Origin: Salegentibacter echinorum
GTDB lineage: Bacteria; Bacteroidota; Bacteroidia; Flavobacteriales; Flavobacteriaceae
Assembly (NCBI RefSeq): GCF_900129445.1
Contig: NZ_FQVT01000001.1
Span: forward strand, 186,001-250,000
Reading direction: 5' to 3'
DNA length: 64,000 nt
The notes below the pieces were generated by a model. The model was not told the origin of the DNA, made no database searches, and worked only from the letters and a program-made list of their open reading frames with translations. The translations under genes were made by a program, and so were the position numbers. This document shows, piece by piece, positions 7,936 through 16,712 of this stretch (position 1 is the stretch's first letter; each line of letters begins with the position of its first letter).

Positions 7936-9457
7936 CGGCCTCGAAAGACCGGAAAATGGGATCATTGTAGGATATGCCGCCATAATTGATAAGCTTGTAC
8001 TTAATGTACCTATCCACAAACCAGTGGCTCTTATTTGTGATAAAAACAAATCTTTTGTAAATGAGGACTGGCAGGTCTTTCAGCCGAGTTATTTGCCAGA
8101 AGATCACGGAAACCTTTCGAAAATTGAAGCCCTTTATAAGCACCTGGTATTCAGTTTAAAATATGAAGGTGTAAATTTAGCAGTATTCAGTGCACTGACT
8201 AGATATTTTTCGGAGGAAGATTTATATGAACTGATTGACATTGAACCTACAGGACGGTATAGCCGAAGGATATGGTTTTTGTTGGAATGGATCATGGAAA
8301 AAAAAATTCCTGGAAAGGAAGCACTAACTAAGAAGAGTTATGTTCATGCTATAGATGAAAATCTTCAGTTTGCTGTTAATGGGATAAAATCTAAACGTCA
8401 TTTGGTTATCAATAACCTCCCAGGTACTCCCTATTTCTGTCCGTTAATTCGTAGGACTGCAAAGCTCGAATTCTCTCAGGCCGATATAGAGGAGAAAAAA
8501 ACGGAATATTTAAAAGGACTACGCAAGGATATCATACAAAGAGCTTCTGCGTTTCTTCTTTTAAAGGATTCCAAAGCTTCTTTTTCTATAGAGGGAGAAA
8601 GCCCGCGAAGCAAACGTGCAGCAAGATGGGGGAAAGCGATAGGACAGGCGGGAACAAAAGACCTGTCAGAAGATGAACTCGTGAGATTGCAGCAAGTGGT
8701 GATTGAAAACAGTCGATTTGTAGAAATGGGTTTTAGGAAAAAGGGAGGCTTTATTGGAGAACATGATAGAACAACCGGGGAACCCATACCAGATCACATT
8801 TCCGCAAAACCTGAAGACCTAACTAAGCTAATAAAAGGCTTGCTTGCTACAAACCAATTACTACTTAAAAATGATTTTGCAGCAGTAATGGCCGCCGCAA
8901 AAATTTCTTTTGGGTTTGTGTTTATTCATCCTTTTGTTGATGGGAACGGGCGTATTCATAGATACATAATTCATCATCTCCTGGCCAAGAAAAAATTTTC
9001 TCAGCAAGGAGTAATATTTCCTGTCTCAGCTTCTATTCTTGATCATATTGAAGACTATAGAAATGTTCTGGAGGATTATTCACACCCTCTTCTGGATCAT
9101 ATCGAATGGGAGCAAACATCGGACAATAATGTCCAGGTGATGAACGAAACGCTGGATTTCTATCGCTTTTTTGATATTACCAAGCAGACGGAATTTTTAT
9201 ATGATTGTGTAAACGACACAATAGATAATATAATCCCTCAGGAAATTCAATATCTCACGGCTTATGATACCTTTAAAAGGTGGTTGGATGACGAATATGA
9301 AATGCCCGATAAAATAGTGGCTCTACTGGTTAGGTTCCTCGAACAAAATGACGGGAAATTATCTAAAAGAGCACAAGAAAAGGAATTCTCCATACTGAAA
9401 CCAAGAGAGGTTTTGGAAATAGAAGAGAAATTTACAAAAGTGTTTAATGCAGATTAG
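7892..9457 (+). CDS. Fic family protein, probable AMP-transferase with N-terminal inhibitory helix
   Basis: A 521-residue Fic-domain protein. The catalytic motif HPFVDGNGRIHR at 346-357 matches HPFx(D/E)GN(G/K)R exactly, so nucleotide transfer (usually AMPylation) is expected. The inhibitory motif (S/T)xxxE(G/N) is present before it at 230-235 (SFSIEG, with E234). That makes this a class II, self-inhibited Fic protein. A C-terminal region of about 130 residues may be a winged helix. The target is unknown. The gene follows the integrase by about 190 bp on the same strand, and its 5' end overlaps a repeat array, which hints at autoregulation. Fic proteins of this size are common on Bacteroidota islands. 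Confidence 0.88.
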   Translation: MSNRAHFYSEAPVFHGLERPENGIIVGYAAIIDKLVLNVPIHKPVALICDKNKSFVNEDWQVFQPSYLPEDHGNLSKIEALYKHLVFSLKYEGVNLAVFSALTRYFSEEDLYELIDIEPTGRYSRRIWFLLEWIMEKKIPGKEALTKKSYVHAIDENLQFAVNGIKSKRHLVINNLPGTPYFCPLIRRTAKLEFSQADIEEKKTEYLKGLRKDIIQRASAFLLLKDSKASFSIEGESPRSKRAARWGKAIGQAGTKDLSEDELVRLQQVVIENSRFVEMGFRKKGGFIGEHDRTTGEPIPDHISAKPEDLTKLIKGLLATNQLLLKNDFAAVMAAAKISFGFVFIHPFVDGNGRIHRYIIHHLLAKKKFSQQGVIFPVSASILDHIEDYRNVLEDYSHPLLDHIEWEQTSDNNVQVMNETLDFYRFFDITKQTEFLYDCVNDTIDNIIPQEIQYLTAYDTFKRWLDDEYEMPDKIVALLVRFLEQNDGKLSKRAQEKEFSILKPREVLEIEEKFTKVFNAD

Positions 9458-9717
9458 CAGCATAGAGTTTGCAATTTCCTTCACTTCTCTATTTTAGTAA
9501 TGATAATAGCTATGCTCATTTTATATAATTCATTATAAACTTCAACTACTCCAAAAAATGGACAAGTAAAAAACAAGTAGGAGGTAAGCTATGAACTAGC
9601 TCGAAACAAGTTTTTATCCGATTTTGTTCCAAAAATTAAACAAATGCGCTATCGCGCTTAAACAAATCAAACTTTGGCCAAAAAGATTTATTTTAATTTT
9701 TCTTATAAACCTTTCCT

Positions 9718-10467
9718 TTATGTTTTCAGTTTTTTCCTTCTTTTAAAAAGAAAAAGAGGTAAAATAGTATCAATTAGCTGAAAACGATAGCTTCCCTGTA
9801 CAAAGACGATGTTGTTGGGCTTATCATTGTAACCTAAACACAGCTCCAAGGCCATTTTATTGGGTATCATTGCCCCGTAATTTTTATTTACCTTCAGCAG
9901 CTTTTGCTTTAAGGCACAGTTTTTAAGCCTGGAAGCGGTTGCCGCTGAAATTTGAAAAATACTACCAATACCTAAAACAGAAAGGGGAGCAGGAGCTTCT
10001 TTATAATTAAAGTGAGGGGATAGAAAATGATAGGTACTGCCTTTTATCTGTACGCTTTTCTTTCTCCTTACTTTTCTCCAGAAGTCTTTATGAAGATATC
10101 CATAAATAATTGCCCCGGTAATTGCTTTAATGTTTTGATAGGAATTAAAATCTACCGGGAAAGAAAGCCGAACCTCCCAGTTATTTTCACTTCGTATTCT
10201 TTCAAAAGATTTAATGATATAATACCCGGTCTTTGCATTATAAGTTAACCATCCTTTTTCCAAAAGAAATTCAATGTATTTGAGTGTAGTTTTACGGGAG
10301 CTAATTTCCTCGGTTAATTCTAGAAATAACAATTCCTCCTCATCCAGTTTGGTTTTTCCGCAGTTATAAAGCAATTTTAAGGATAGAAAGAATTGAAGCT
10401 TTTTCGCATAACCCTTTTGCTGTGCGTCGATAAATAGCTGAATGGGAACTGAGATTTCCGAAGTCAT
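9718..10467 (-). CDS. Unidentified element protein, possible winged-helix DNA-binding
   Basis: A 249-residue basic protein I do not recognise. The N-terminal 100 residues are helical, followed by a segment ending KGWLTYNAKTGYYIIKSF, which resembles the recognition helix and wing of a winged helix. A second part around 125-185 is also helix-rich (ISAATASRLKNCALKQKLL). The C-terminus is very basic (LFKRRKKLKT). It starts 16 bp after the HTH gene at 10484-10762 on the same strand, so the two probably form one operon. The position beside the integrase suggests a role in maintenance or transfer, but that is inference. Confidence 0.6.
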   Translation of the reverse strand: MTSEISVPIQLFIDAQQKGYAKKLQFFLSLKLLYNCGKTKLDEEELLFLELTEEISSRKTTLKYIEFLLEKGWLTYNAKTGYYIIKSFERIRSENNWEVRLSFPVDFNSYQNIKAITGAIIYGYLHKDFWRKVRRKKSVQIKGSTYHFLSPHFNYKEAPAPLSVLGIGSIFQISAATASRLKNCALKQKLLKVNKNYGAMIPNKMALELCLGYNDKPNNIVFVQGSYRFQLIDTILPLFLFKRRKKLKT

Positions 10468-10483
10468 TTTACTAAAGATTAGA

Positions 10484-10762
10484 TTACTTCCTCCTTTTTC
10501 GGTGGCGATTTATAAATGCCTGAATATCCTTAAGACTGTAATATATCTTTCCTTTCACCTGTGCGTATTCAATAATCCCTTCTTCCCGCCAGTTTTGAGC
10601 TGTTTTAGCACTTATTTTGAACATCTGGATAAAATCGGCATTATCCAGTAGAATAAGTCCGGAATCTTTGATCTGCCTGATTTTGAATTCCCTGGTAAGC
10701 TGTTCTATCTTAGCCTCCAGGGAATGCATACTTACTAAAAATGGATGCGTGTTTTCTTTCAT
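10484..10762 (-). CDS. Excisionase-like helix-turn-helix protein
   Basis: A 92-residue protein with an N-terminal coiled segment (SLEAKIEQLTREF) followed by a MerR/HTH_17-type fold: LLDNADFIQMFKISAKTAQN as the HTH, then KGKIYYSLKDIQAFI as the wing. Proteins of this type accompany integrases on Bacteroidota conjugative and mobilizable elements as excisionases or regulators. It is the first gene of a two-gene minus-strand operon. About 685 bp upstream is gene-free. Family-level assignment is good; the excisionase role is inferred. Confidence 0.75.
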   Translation of the reverse strand: MKENTHPFLVSMHSLEAKIEQLTREFKIRQIKDSGLILLDNADFIQMFKISAKTAQNWREEGIIEYAQVKGKIYYSLKDIQAFINRHRKRRK

Positions 10763-11447
10763 AGTTTTATCAGTTTATTGGTTCCTATTCTTACTTTAAC
10801 TATTACCACGATTCAATCTTTGAACTCTTTAAAGCCAGAGAACAAAAATGTCATATTAGCCTGCCTCAAACCAATACCGGTTTAAAAGGCAATAAAACCC
10901 AAAATGATTCTTTAGATACGTACTCTTGTCGGCGAAGTCAAATCAAAAATATTAGACAAGAAAGTACTTTAAAAATAGCTGTAATTCAGCTCTTTAAAAT
11001 TAAATAATATTTTGATCTTAAGGAAGTTGAGAGTGATTAATTTTATGAAATTAAATTTGATACGTTTTGATATAAAATGACATTTCAAAATCTAAAAAAT
11101 AAGGTTCAAGTTCACAAAATCAACCAAATTGCATTAAATAAAATGATGACTTTAAAACCATTTACTTTTTTCATCTTGAGCATTTTCCTTTTTGATGTCG
11201 AAAAAGGAGCAAAAAGGTAGAAAAGGATGATATTTTCCGTTCTTTCATTTCATTTACTTCTTTCAGCGCCTTCGCATTCCCTTTTGATGCTGCTGTATTT
11301 TCAAGCTTTAAAATTATAGAGGAGCTATAAATAGCCTGCCGGTTTATGCGCTCCGGTTAATTTCAAAGCTTGTTTCTTTTGCAGTAAAAGGGGAGGCGTT
11401 AGCTAAGAGCTTTCTAAATAAAAAGAACTAAAATCTGGCTCGGGAAA
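10763..11447. other. Gene-free region of the element
   Basis: About 685 bp of AT-rich sequence with no ORF I can support. An imperfect inverted pair, GTACTCTTGTC and GACAAGAAAGTAC, lies near 10918-10970. On the minus strand near 11200-11300 a short lysine-rich open stretch could be a decayed coding remnant, but I cannot place it in a family. Confidence 0.35.
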
Positions 11448-11804
11448 TTATTTATAAAAGTCAGGATGAGTATCGTCTTCCTCATAATCCCTTTTCTGGT
11501 TCGAGTTATTGTTTTTAGGATCTGCAGCTTCCATTAGTGATTCCAAAATTGCTAAAGTTGGGGTGGCTTTATTCTTTTCCATATTTTTCATAATTGCGAT
11601 TACGGCGTTTATTCTTTTCTTTAAACTATTTTCAATTCGTCTGCCGGTGGGCCCAAAATTTTCTTTAGGAGAAATCTCATTGTAAAAGAAAAAATCCAGC
11701 ATTCCGGCGATAGCTTCTGAATGCGTTTTGTAATGTGTTCTGGAAAATTGCTGAAAGCGTTCCGCCGTTTTCTTTTCGATAGTAATATTTTTAACTGCCT
11801 TCAT
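11448..11804 (-). CDS. BfmA/BtgA-like mobilization protein
   Basis: A 118-residue protein. The N-terminal half (KNITIEKKTAERFQQFSRTH, then a helix ending SEAIAGMLDFF) resembles a ribbon-helix-helix-type DNA-binding domain. A charged helical middle and an acidic, asparagine-rich tail follow. This layout matches the small BfmA/BtgA accessory mobilization proteins of Bacteroides elements, which bind oriT beside a relaxase. No relaxase gene is visible here. A nested hairpin that could be its binding site lies about 130 bp upstream at 11937-11989. The family call is from resemblance only. Confidence 0.6.
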   Translation of the reverse strand: MKAVKNITIEKKTAERFQQFSRTHYKTHSEAIAGMLDFFFYNEISPKENFGPTGRRIENSLKKRINAVIAIMKNMEKNKATPTLAILESLMEAADPKNNNSNQKRDYEEDDTHPDFYK

Positions 11805-12426
11805 AACTCAGGATTTATTAAGATTTACTGGTATTTTGAACCATTTTATAGGGGCTTAGAGCTCAAAACCAGTAAATCTGTATTTCTATAATATCGCTAA
11901 TATCTTCAAGTAATTGATAGTCAATATTTTAAAACAGAAAAGGTAGCTTCAACATCGCTTTGCGTGTTGTCCTCTTGCTCTACCTTTTCGTCAGCCACAA
12001 GCTAACAAAAACTTCAACCATTAAATTAAATTTAATAGCCTTTTTGATACATAAAACCTGAATGCTGTTTTTTAAGATTTAAAAAGAAAATCTTTGCAAT
12101 TAACTTTAGGCATAAGGCTGAATGATTGAGAATTCCGTAAAACGATGACATTAATAAGAAAAAGTTTTATTGAAAGTTGTGCGGGAAAATGATTTTCACA
12201 ATACGCTGTTTTTATTTACTCTTAACTTTCCGTATGCTTTAAGAAATCTATAGAATCTGGCGAAAATTATAGTAAATATTGACCAAAGACAGGTATAGAC
12301 TATCAACACTAAACCAAACAGGCTCTCGAAGTGGGAGGTACCAACGAAAATCATTAACTTTGTGATTCCATCATTATTTTCTTCCCTGGCCTGCTCTCTG
12401 GAAGTATATAATTTCAAATAATCTAT
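11805..12426. other. Non-coding region with candidate transfer-origin hairpin
   Basis: This is the spacer between the mobilization gene and the divergent UpxY gene. Its main content is the hairpin at 11937-11989. A 73-codon minus-strand ORF (12196-12417) is not supported as a gene. The rest is AT-rich without clear signals. Confidence 0.4.
11937..11989. other. Nested hairpin, candidate oriT or regulator site
   Basis: The outer arms GAAAAGGTAG (11937-11946) and CTACCTTTTC (11980-11989) are perfectly complementary. Inside them CAACA-T-CGC (11950-11958) pairs with GCG-TGTTG (11962-11969) around a TTT loop with one bulge. The position, about 130 bp upstream of the BfmA/BtgA-like gene, suits an origin of transfer. 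A structured RNA leader is the alternative. Confidence 0.5.
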
Positions 12427-12900
12427 ATGCCCTGGTACGTATTACGAAGTAAACCTCAACACGAAATTAAATCGGCTAAAATTCTCGAGCAATTGGGATT
12501 AGAAGTTTATTGTCCTGTAATTACCGAAATAAGGCAATGGAGTGACCGAAAGAAAAAAGTGACTGTACCCTTATTTAAATCATATTTATTTGTTCATTTA
12601 GATCCAGCAAATAGAAATAAGGTTTTTGAGGCCCCGGGTATTTTAAATTATTTGTTTTGGTTAAAGAAACCTGCTATTGTAAGAGAGGAAGAAATCGAAA
12701 CCATAAAATCCTGGCTTAATGATGATGCGTATCAGGATTTTAAGGTGGAAGCCTTTAAACCCGGAGAAGAAATTGAAATTAAAAATGGAAAATTAGCTCA
12801 TAAAAAAGCTATTATTAAAGAAGTAGGGGCTAAAAGATTAAAACTTATTCTTCCTGACCTAGGGTGGACGCTAAGCACTAGAATTCAGGATGTGATTTAA
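12427..12900 (+). CDS. UpxY-type transcription antiterminator (NusG-like)
   Basis: A 157-residue NusG paralogue. The N-terminal NGN domain opens MPWYVLRSKPQHE and contains PLFKSYLFVHLD. The C-terminal KOW-like part is FKPGEEIEIKNG and following. In Bacteroides, UpxY proteins are encoded first in capsule loci and stop premature termination in the untranslated leader of their own operon. That fits this gene, which precedes the polysaccharide operon and is separated from it by an 858-bp leader with hairpins. No UpxZ-type inhibitor gene is seen. Confidence 0.9.
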   Translation: MPWYVLRSKPQHEIKSAKILEQLGLEVYCPVITEIRQWSDRKKKVTVPLFKSYLFVHLDPANRNKVFEAPGILNYLFWLKKPAIVREEEIETIKSWLNDDAYQDFKVEAFKPGEEIEIKNGKLAHKKAIIKEVGAKRLKLILPDLGWTLSTRIQDVI

Positions 12901-13758
12901 ATTTCCGTCTTCAGTATCGGTTCCCGGTTTTCAATTATTCTTGGTTTTAGAAACTACTTTTTTAAGTAAACTTCAGGCTATATTGTCGAGAGCCTCGAAG
13001 CCGGAATTTGCAAGAAGAACTAAAGGCCTTCTAAATTGAAAATCCATATTATCTACACTTACTTTCCATAACCAATAACGATAAGCTAATATTAAAGCAT
13101 ATCCGTTAAATTTTACACGCATATAACTAATATAATTTGAAGAAATTTCTTACCAGAAAATTTCTTCAATCTTAAAACTTCCTTAAATTTGCCGGCTTAA
13201 TGGCAAACTAATTTCATTAGGGTTTTCCAGAGTAACAATACAGGAAAACCGGTATTTTTACCGTATTTAATGAATGCCGAAGCCGATTTTATCGAATAGT
13301 GAATTCAAAAATGGGATTCACAGCGGCGAAGCCATGAAAAGCTTAGCTTTTCTAAAAAATAGAATAAAACCAAATCGACCATAAAAATAACCGCCGGCTA
13401 CACCCTACAAGCCGGAAAAGCTTTTTTAAATGAAAACACGATGATTTCAGGTTCCTGAAATCTTTTCTTTCCGAAAATCTTTTTAATTAATTATCCGGAT
13501 GTGAGTCCGGCAACGGAGTTCTTATGCTGATTTTTAAATATGCTGAGCCAACACCTGAAAAATTTAAAATAACAATAAACAACAAAAAGATTCGAGTGCT
13601 TTATTCTCGTAATCACTAACCGAGAGTCAGATGGCAGTCGCAGGGTTTAGTAAATAGTTTGCTCCTCCCATTTTTAAAGAAAGGTGGTATTTATAGACGA
13701 CGAATCAAAAAACTCCATCAGCTGATAACAGACAGATTACAGCCGCTAACCGAAACAA
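12901..13758 (+). promoter_or_regulatory. Long leader of the polysaccharide operon
   Basis: This 858-bp stretch lies between the antiterminator gene and the first enzyme gene and has no supported ORF. It contains several hairpins: GAAAAGC-TTA-GCTTTTC near 13337-13353, a terminator-like stem at 13394-13415 followed by CTTTTTT, and GATTTCAGG/CCTGAAATC at 13443-13462 followed by TTTTCTTT. The arrangement matches the leader in which UpxY-type factors act. Confidence 0.55.
13394..13427 (+). terminator. Putative premature terminator in the operon leader
   Basis: CCGGCT (13394-13399) pairs with AGCCGG (13410-13415) around a 10-base loop. A short A-rich spacer and a six-base T-run (13422-13427) follow. 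It is a plausible target of the upstream antiterminator. The stem is short, so confidence is moderate. Confidence 0.45.
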
Positions 13759-15135
13759 ATGAACAAAGAAATTAAAATAGCAGTTATAGGCCTGGGCTAT
13801 GTAGGCCTGCCTTTAGCGAGACTTTTCGCCACAAAATATCCTGTCGTGGGATTTGATATTAACAAATCTCGGGTAGAAGAACTTCAACAAGGACATGATG
13901 CTACAATGGAAGTAGAAGATGAAATCCTGCAGAGTGTTCTGCTAAATTCGAACCCTCTTATTGTAAAACAGCGGAATGAAGAAGTTCTTGAAACGGCGGT
14001 GGATTTTAGCGGTCGTCACCCTGAACTCGTTTCAGGGTCTAACACGATCGAAACTTCTACTGGTTTATACGTTACTCACAGCTTAGAAGATATCGCCGAT
14101 TGCAACCATTATATCATCACCGTACCAACCCCAATAGACAAAAACAACCGCCCCGATCTTACTCCGCTGTACAAATCCAGCGAGATGGTAGCGAAAGTTT
14201 TGAAAAAAGGAGATATCCTGATCTATGAATCTACGGTTTATCCCGGGGTAACAGAAGATGAATGTGTGCCGGTATTGGAAAAAAGCAGCGGACTCAAATT
14301 CAACGAGGATTTCTTTGTTGGTTATTCTCCCGAAAGGATTAACCCGGGAGATAAAGAGCATACTGTAGAAAAGATATTAAAAGTAACTGCCGGTTCTACA
14401 CCGGAAATTGGGCAGCGAGTTGATGCGCTTTATAAAGAAGTAATCACCGCCGGAACTCACCTGGCGCCGACCATCAAGGTTGCCGAGGCCGCCAAGGTGA
14501 TCGAGAACTCTCAAAGGGACATTAATATTGCTTTTGTAAATGAACTGGCGAAGATCTTTAATAAGATGAACATCGATACCAATGATGTTTTAGAAGCAGC
14601 CGGGACCAAATGGAATTTTTTACCATTTAGACCCGGACTTGTTGGCGGACATTGTATAGGCGTAGATCCATATTACCTGGCACAAAAAGCACAGGAATTG
14701 GGCTATCATCCTGAAATTATTCTTGCAGGAAGGCGTATGAATGATTCTATGGGGAAATATGTAGCTTCGGAAGTGGTAAAGCTGATGCTGCAAAACGAAC
14801 TTAAAGTAAAAGGTGCCAACATTTTGGTATTGGGGTTCACTTTTAAAGAGAATTGCCCAGATGTGCGGAATACCAAAGTGGTAGATGTGGTTAAAGAACT
14901 GCAATCTTATGGCACCAACATTACTATTTACGATCCCCTGGCAAAGCCTGCAGAGGTGGAACACGAATACGGATTAAAAACCACCAACCAATTACCTGAA
15001 CAAAAGTTTGATGTGGTTGTTTTGACAGTGGCGCATAAGGAATTTTTGGATATGAAGCTACTTGATTTAAAGAATAAAGGAGGAATTATTTATGACATTA
15101 AAGGATTTCTCAAAAATGTAAATGGAAAATTATAA
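13759..15135 (+). CDS. UDP-N-acetylhexosamine 6-dehydrogenase (nucleotide-sugar dehydrogenase)
   Basis: A 458-residue NAD-dependent dehydrogenase of the TviB/WbpA/WbpO group. It oxidises UDP-GlcNAc or UDP-GalNAc at C6 to the uronic acid used in the polymer. The N-terminal Rossmann motif [10 protein letters not shown] is at 11-20. The catalytic cysteine C299 is in [11 protein letters not shown]. The C-terminal Rossmann half contains [18 protein letters not shown]. It is the first gene of the polysaccharide operon. Unusually, residues 86-94 (RHPELVSGS) are encoded by a palindromic repeat, within an extra stretch of roughly 25 residues after position 75. The frame stays open and the catalytic residues are intact. 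Confidence 0.92.
   Translation: MNKEIKIAVIGLGYVGLPLARLFATKYPVVGFDINKSRVEELQQGHDATMEVEDEILQSVLLNSNPLIVKQRNEEVLETAVDFSGRHPELVSGSNTIETSTGLYVTHSLEDIADCNHYIITVPTPIDKNNRPDLTPLYKSSEMVAKVLKKGDILIYESTVYPGVTEDECVPVLEKSSGLKFNEDFFVGYSPERINPGDKEHTVEKILKVTAGSTPEIGQRVDALYKEVITAGTHLAPTIKVAEAAKVIENSQRDINIAFVNELAKIFNKMNIDTNDVLEAAGTKWNFLPFRPGLVGGHCIGVDPYYLAQKAQELGYHPEIILAGRRMNDSMGKYVASEVVKLMLQNELKVKGANILVLGFTFKENCPDVRNTKVVDVVKELQSYGTNITIYDPLAKPAEVEHEYGLKTTNQLPEQKFDVVVLTVAHKEFLDMKLLDLKNKGGIIYDIKGFLKNVNGKL
14018..14038. repeat. Palindromic repeat inside the dehydrogenase gene
   Basis: ACCCTGAA (14018-14025) and TTCAGGGT (14031-14038) form an 8-bp inverted repeat around CTCGT. In frame it encodes HPELVSG. Repeats of this type, with this encoded peptide, are to my knowledge interspersed in many bacterial genomes, mostly between genes. 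Confidence 0.8.
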
Positions 15136-15191
15136 AAATAATTTTCGATAACTACTTTATTAAAAAAACTCACTGAATTGAAACCACGGAG

Positions 15192-16712
15192 ATGAGCCAA
15201 CTTAAAAAAGGCGTACTTCTTTCTTACGTAACAATTATTTTAACAAACGTAATCGGGTTAGCCTTGACTCCATTTATTATCAGGAGTCTAGGTGATGCGG
15301 AATACGGTTTGTATGCTTTAATTGGTGCCTTTGTAGGATACATAAGTGTACTGGACCTTGGACTGAATAATACTATTGTACGATACGTGGCCAAATTCAG
15401 GGCTGAAAAAGACAAAAACGGGGAAGAAAGTTTTCTGTCTACCACTATGATAATTTATGGATTTATTTCCTTAATTATAGGAGTTATTGGAACAATTCTT
15501 TATTACAATCTGGAATCCCTTTTCGGTTCCTCTTTAACTTCAGTGGAATTGAGTAAGGCAAAGCTCATGTTCCTTATCCTAATTTTTAATATTGCAATTA
15601 CCTTGCCTGGAGGAGCTTTTACGGCCATTTGTAATGGATATGAACATTTTGTTTTTCCCCGCACTATTAACATAGCACGTTATCTTGTCCGATCGGCTGC
15701 TGTGGTAGGACTACTATATTTAGGAGGTGATGCAATAGGGTTAGTTCTCTTGGATACCGCGTTGAACCTAGCTGTAATTGTCATTAATATTTGGTATGTA
15801 GTCACAAAACTTAAAATAAAATTTTCCTTAAGCGGCTTTCAATTCCCATTAATAAAAGAAATTTTTTCATATTCTATATGGATTTTCGTAATGGCTTTAG
15901 TTTATCAGTTTCAGTGGAAAGGAGGACAGGTGATACTGGGTATTGAAACAAATACTGTCACAGTAGCTATTTATGCCGTAGGAATTTTATTAGGCACATA
16001 TTACGGTGCTTTTGCTTCCGCTATAAATGGAGTGTTTTTACCTAAGGCAATGCAAATGGTAGTTAAAAACGCCTCAGGAAAAACCTTGACGGCTGAAACC
16101 ATTCGAATAGGTCGAATAACTTTAATTGTTTTATTAGGAATTCTAGGGGCATTTTCTTTATACGGCAAACAATTTATAACTTTATGGGTGGGGGCAAACT
16201 ATCTTGATGCCTGGCCTATTGCATTACTAATTATGCTTGTAAGCACTAATATCCTTGTCCAATCTTTTGCCGATTCGACATTAAAAGCCAAAAAATTATT
16301 CCGATTCAAAGGTCTCTCCTATATCATTCTACTGGTAGGAGGGACAATTCTGGGATATTTTCTGATAAAACCACTAAATAGCTTTGGAATTATATTAGGA
16401 ATTGCAACTAGTTGGGCACTTTCACAATTGTTAGTGACTTTTTATTTCAAAAAGAAGATGGATTTCCAAATTAAGGATTTCTATTCTGAATTGTTTAAAG
16501 GAATCTTACCGGTCTTTATTATTTCAATAGGTATAGGGTTTTTGATTGATTATTTAATTCAATTTAAAAATTGGATAGGGTTTTTTATTAAAGTAATTCT
16601 TTTCCTTACAGTCTATATCTTATTAATTCTAAGATTTGCAATAAACAATTATGAGAAAAATTTGTTTTATGGCTTAATATCAAAAAAAGAAAAAATAATC
16701 AATGGAACCTAA
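15192..16712 (+). CDS. Wzx-type oligosaccharide flippase
   Basis: A 506-residue integral membrane protein with about 12-14 hydrophobic segments, in the MOP superfamily. It opens LLSYVTIILTNVIGLALTPF, and the GLYALIGAF and LGLNNTIVRYVAKF segments are typical of polysaccharide-repeat exporters. It would move lipid-linked repeat units across the inner membrane for assembly by the EpsG-like polymerase encoded at 21970-23055. The start lies 57 bp after the dehydrogenase, and the end overlaps the next glycosyltransferase by 11 bp. The assignment to a Wzx/Wzy pathway is supported by Wza, Wzc and the polymerase nearby. Confidence 0.92.
   Translation: MSQLKKGVLLSYVTIILTNVIGLALTPFIIRSLGDAEYGLYALIGAFVGYISVLDLGLNNTIVRYVAKFRAEKDKNGEESFLSTTMIIYGFISLIIGVIGTILYYNLESLFGSSLTSVELSKAKLMFLILIFNIAITLPGGAFTAICNGYEHFVFPRTINIARYLVRSAAVVGLLYLGGDAIGLVLLDTALNLAVIVINIWYVVTKLKIKFSLSGFQFPLIKEIFSYSIWIFVMALVYQFQWKGGQVILGIETNTVTVAIYAVGILLGTYYGAFASAINGVFLPKAMQMVVKNASGKTLTAETIRIGRITLIVLLGILGAFSLYGKQFITLWVGANYLDAWPIALLIMLVSTNILVQSFADSTLKAKKLFRFKGLSYIILLVGGTILGYFLIKPLNSFGIILGIATSWALSQLLVTFYFKKKMDFQIKDFYSELFKGILPVFIISIGIGFLIDYLIQFKNWIGFFIKVILFLTVYILLILRFAINNYEKNLFYGLISKKEKIINGT

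Noticed and set aside
12196-12417. 73-codon minus-strand ORF with one hydrophobic segment, between the mobilization gene and UpxY
   Set aside because: No recognisable family, and its start would lie 10 bp from the UpxY start, leaving no room for promoters. It looks like a chance ORF.
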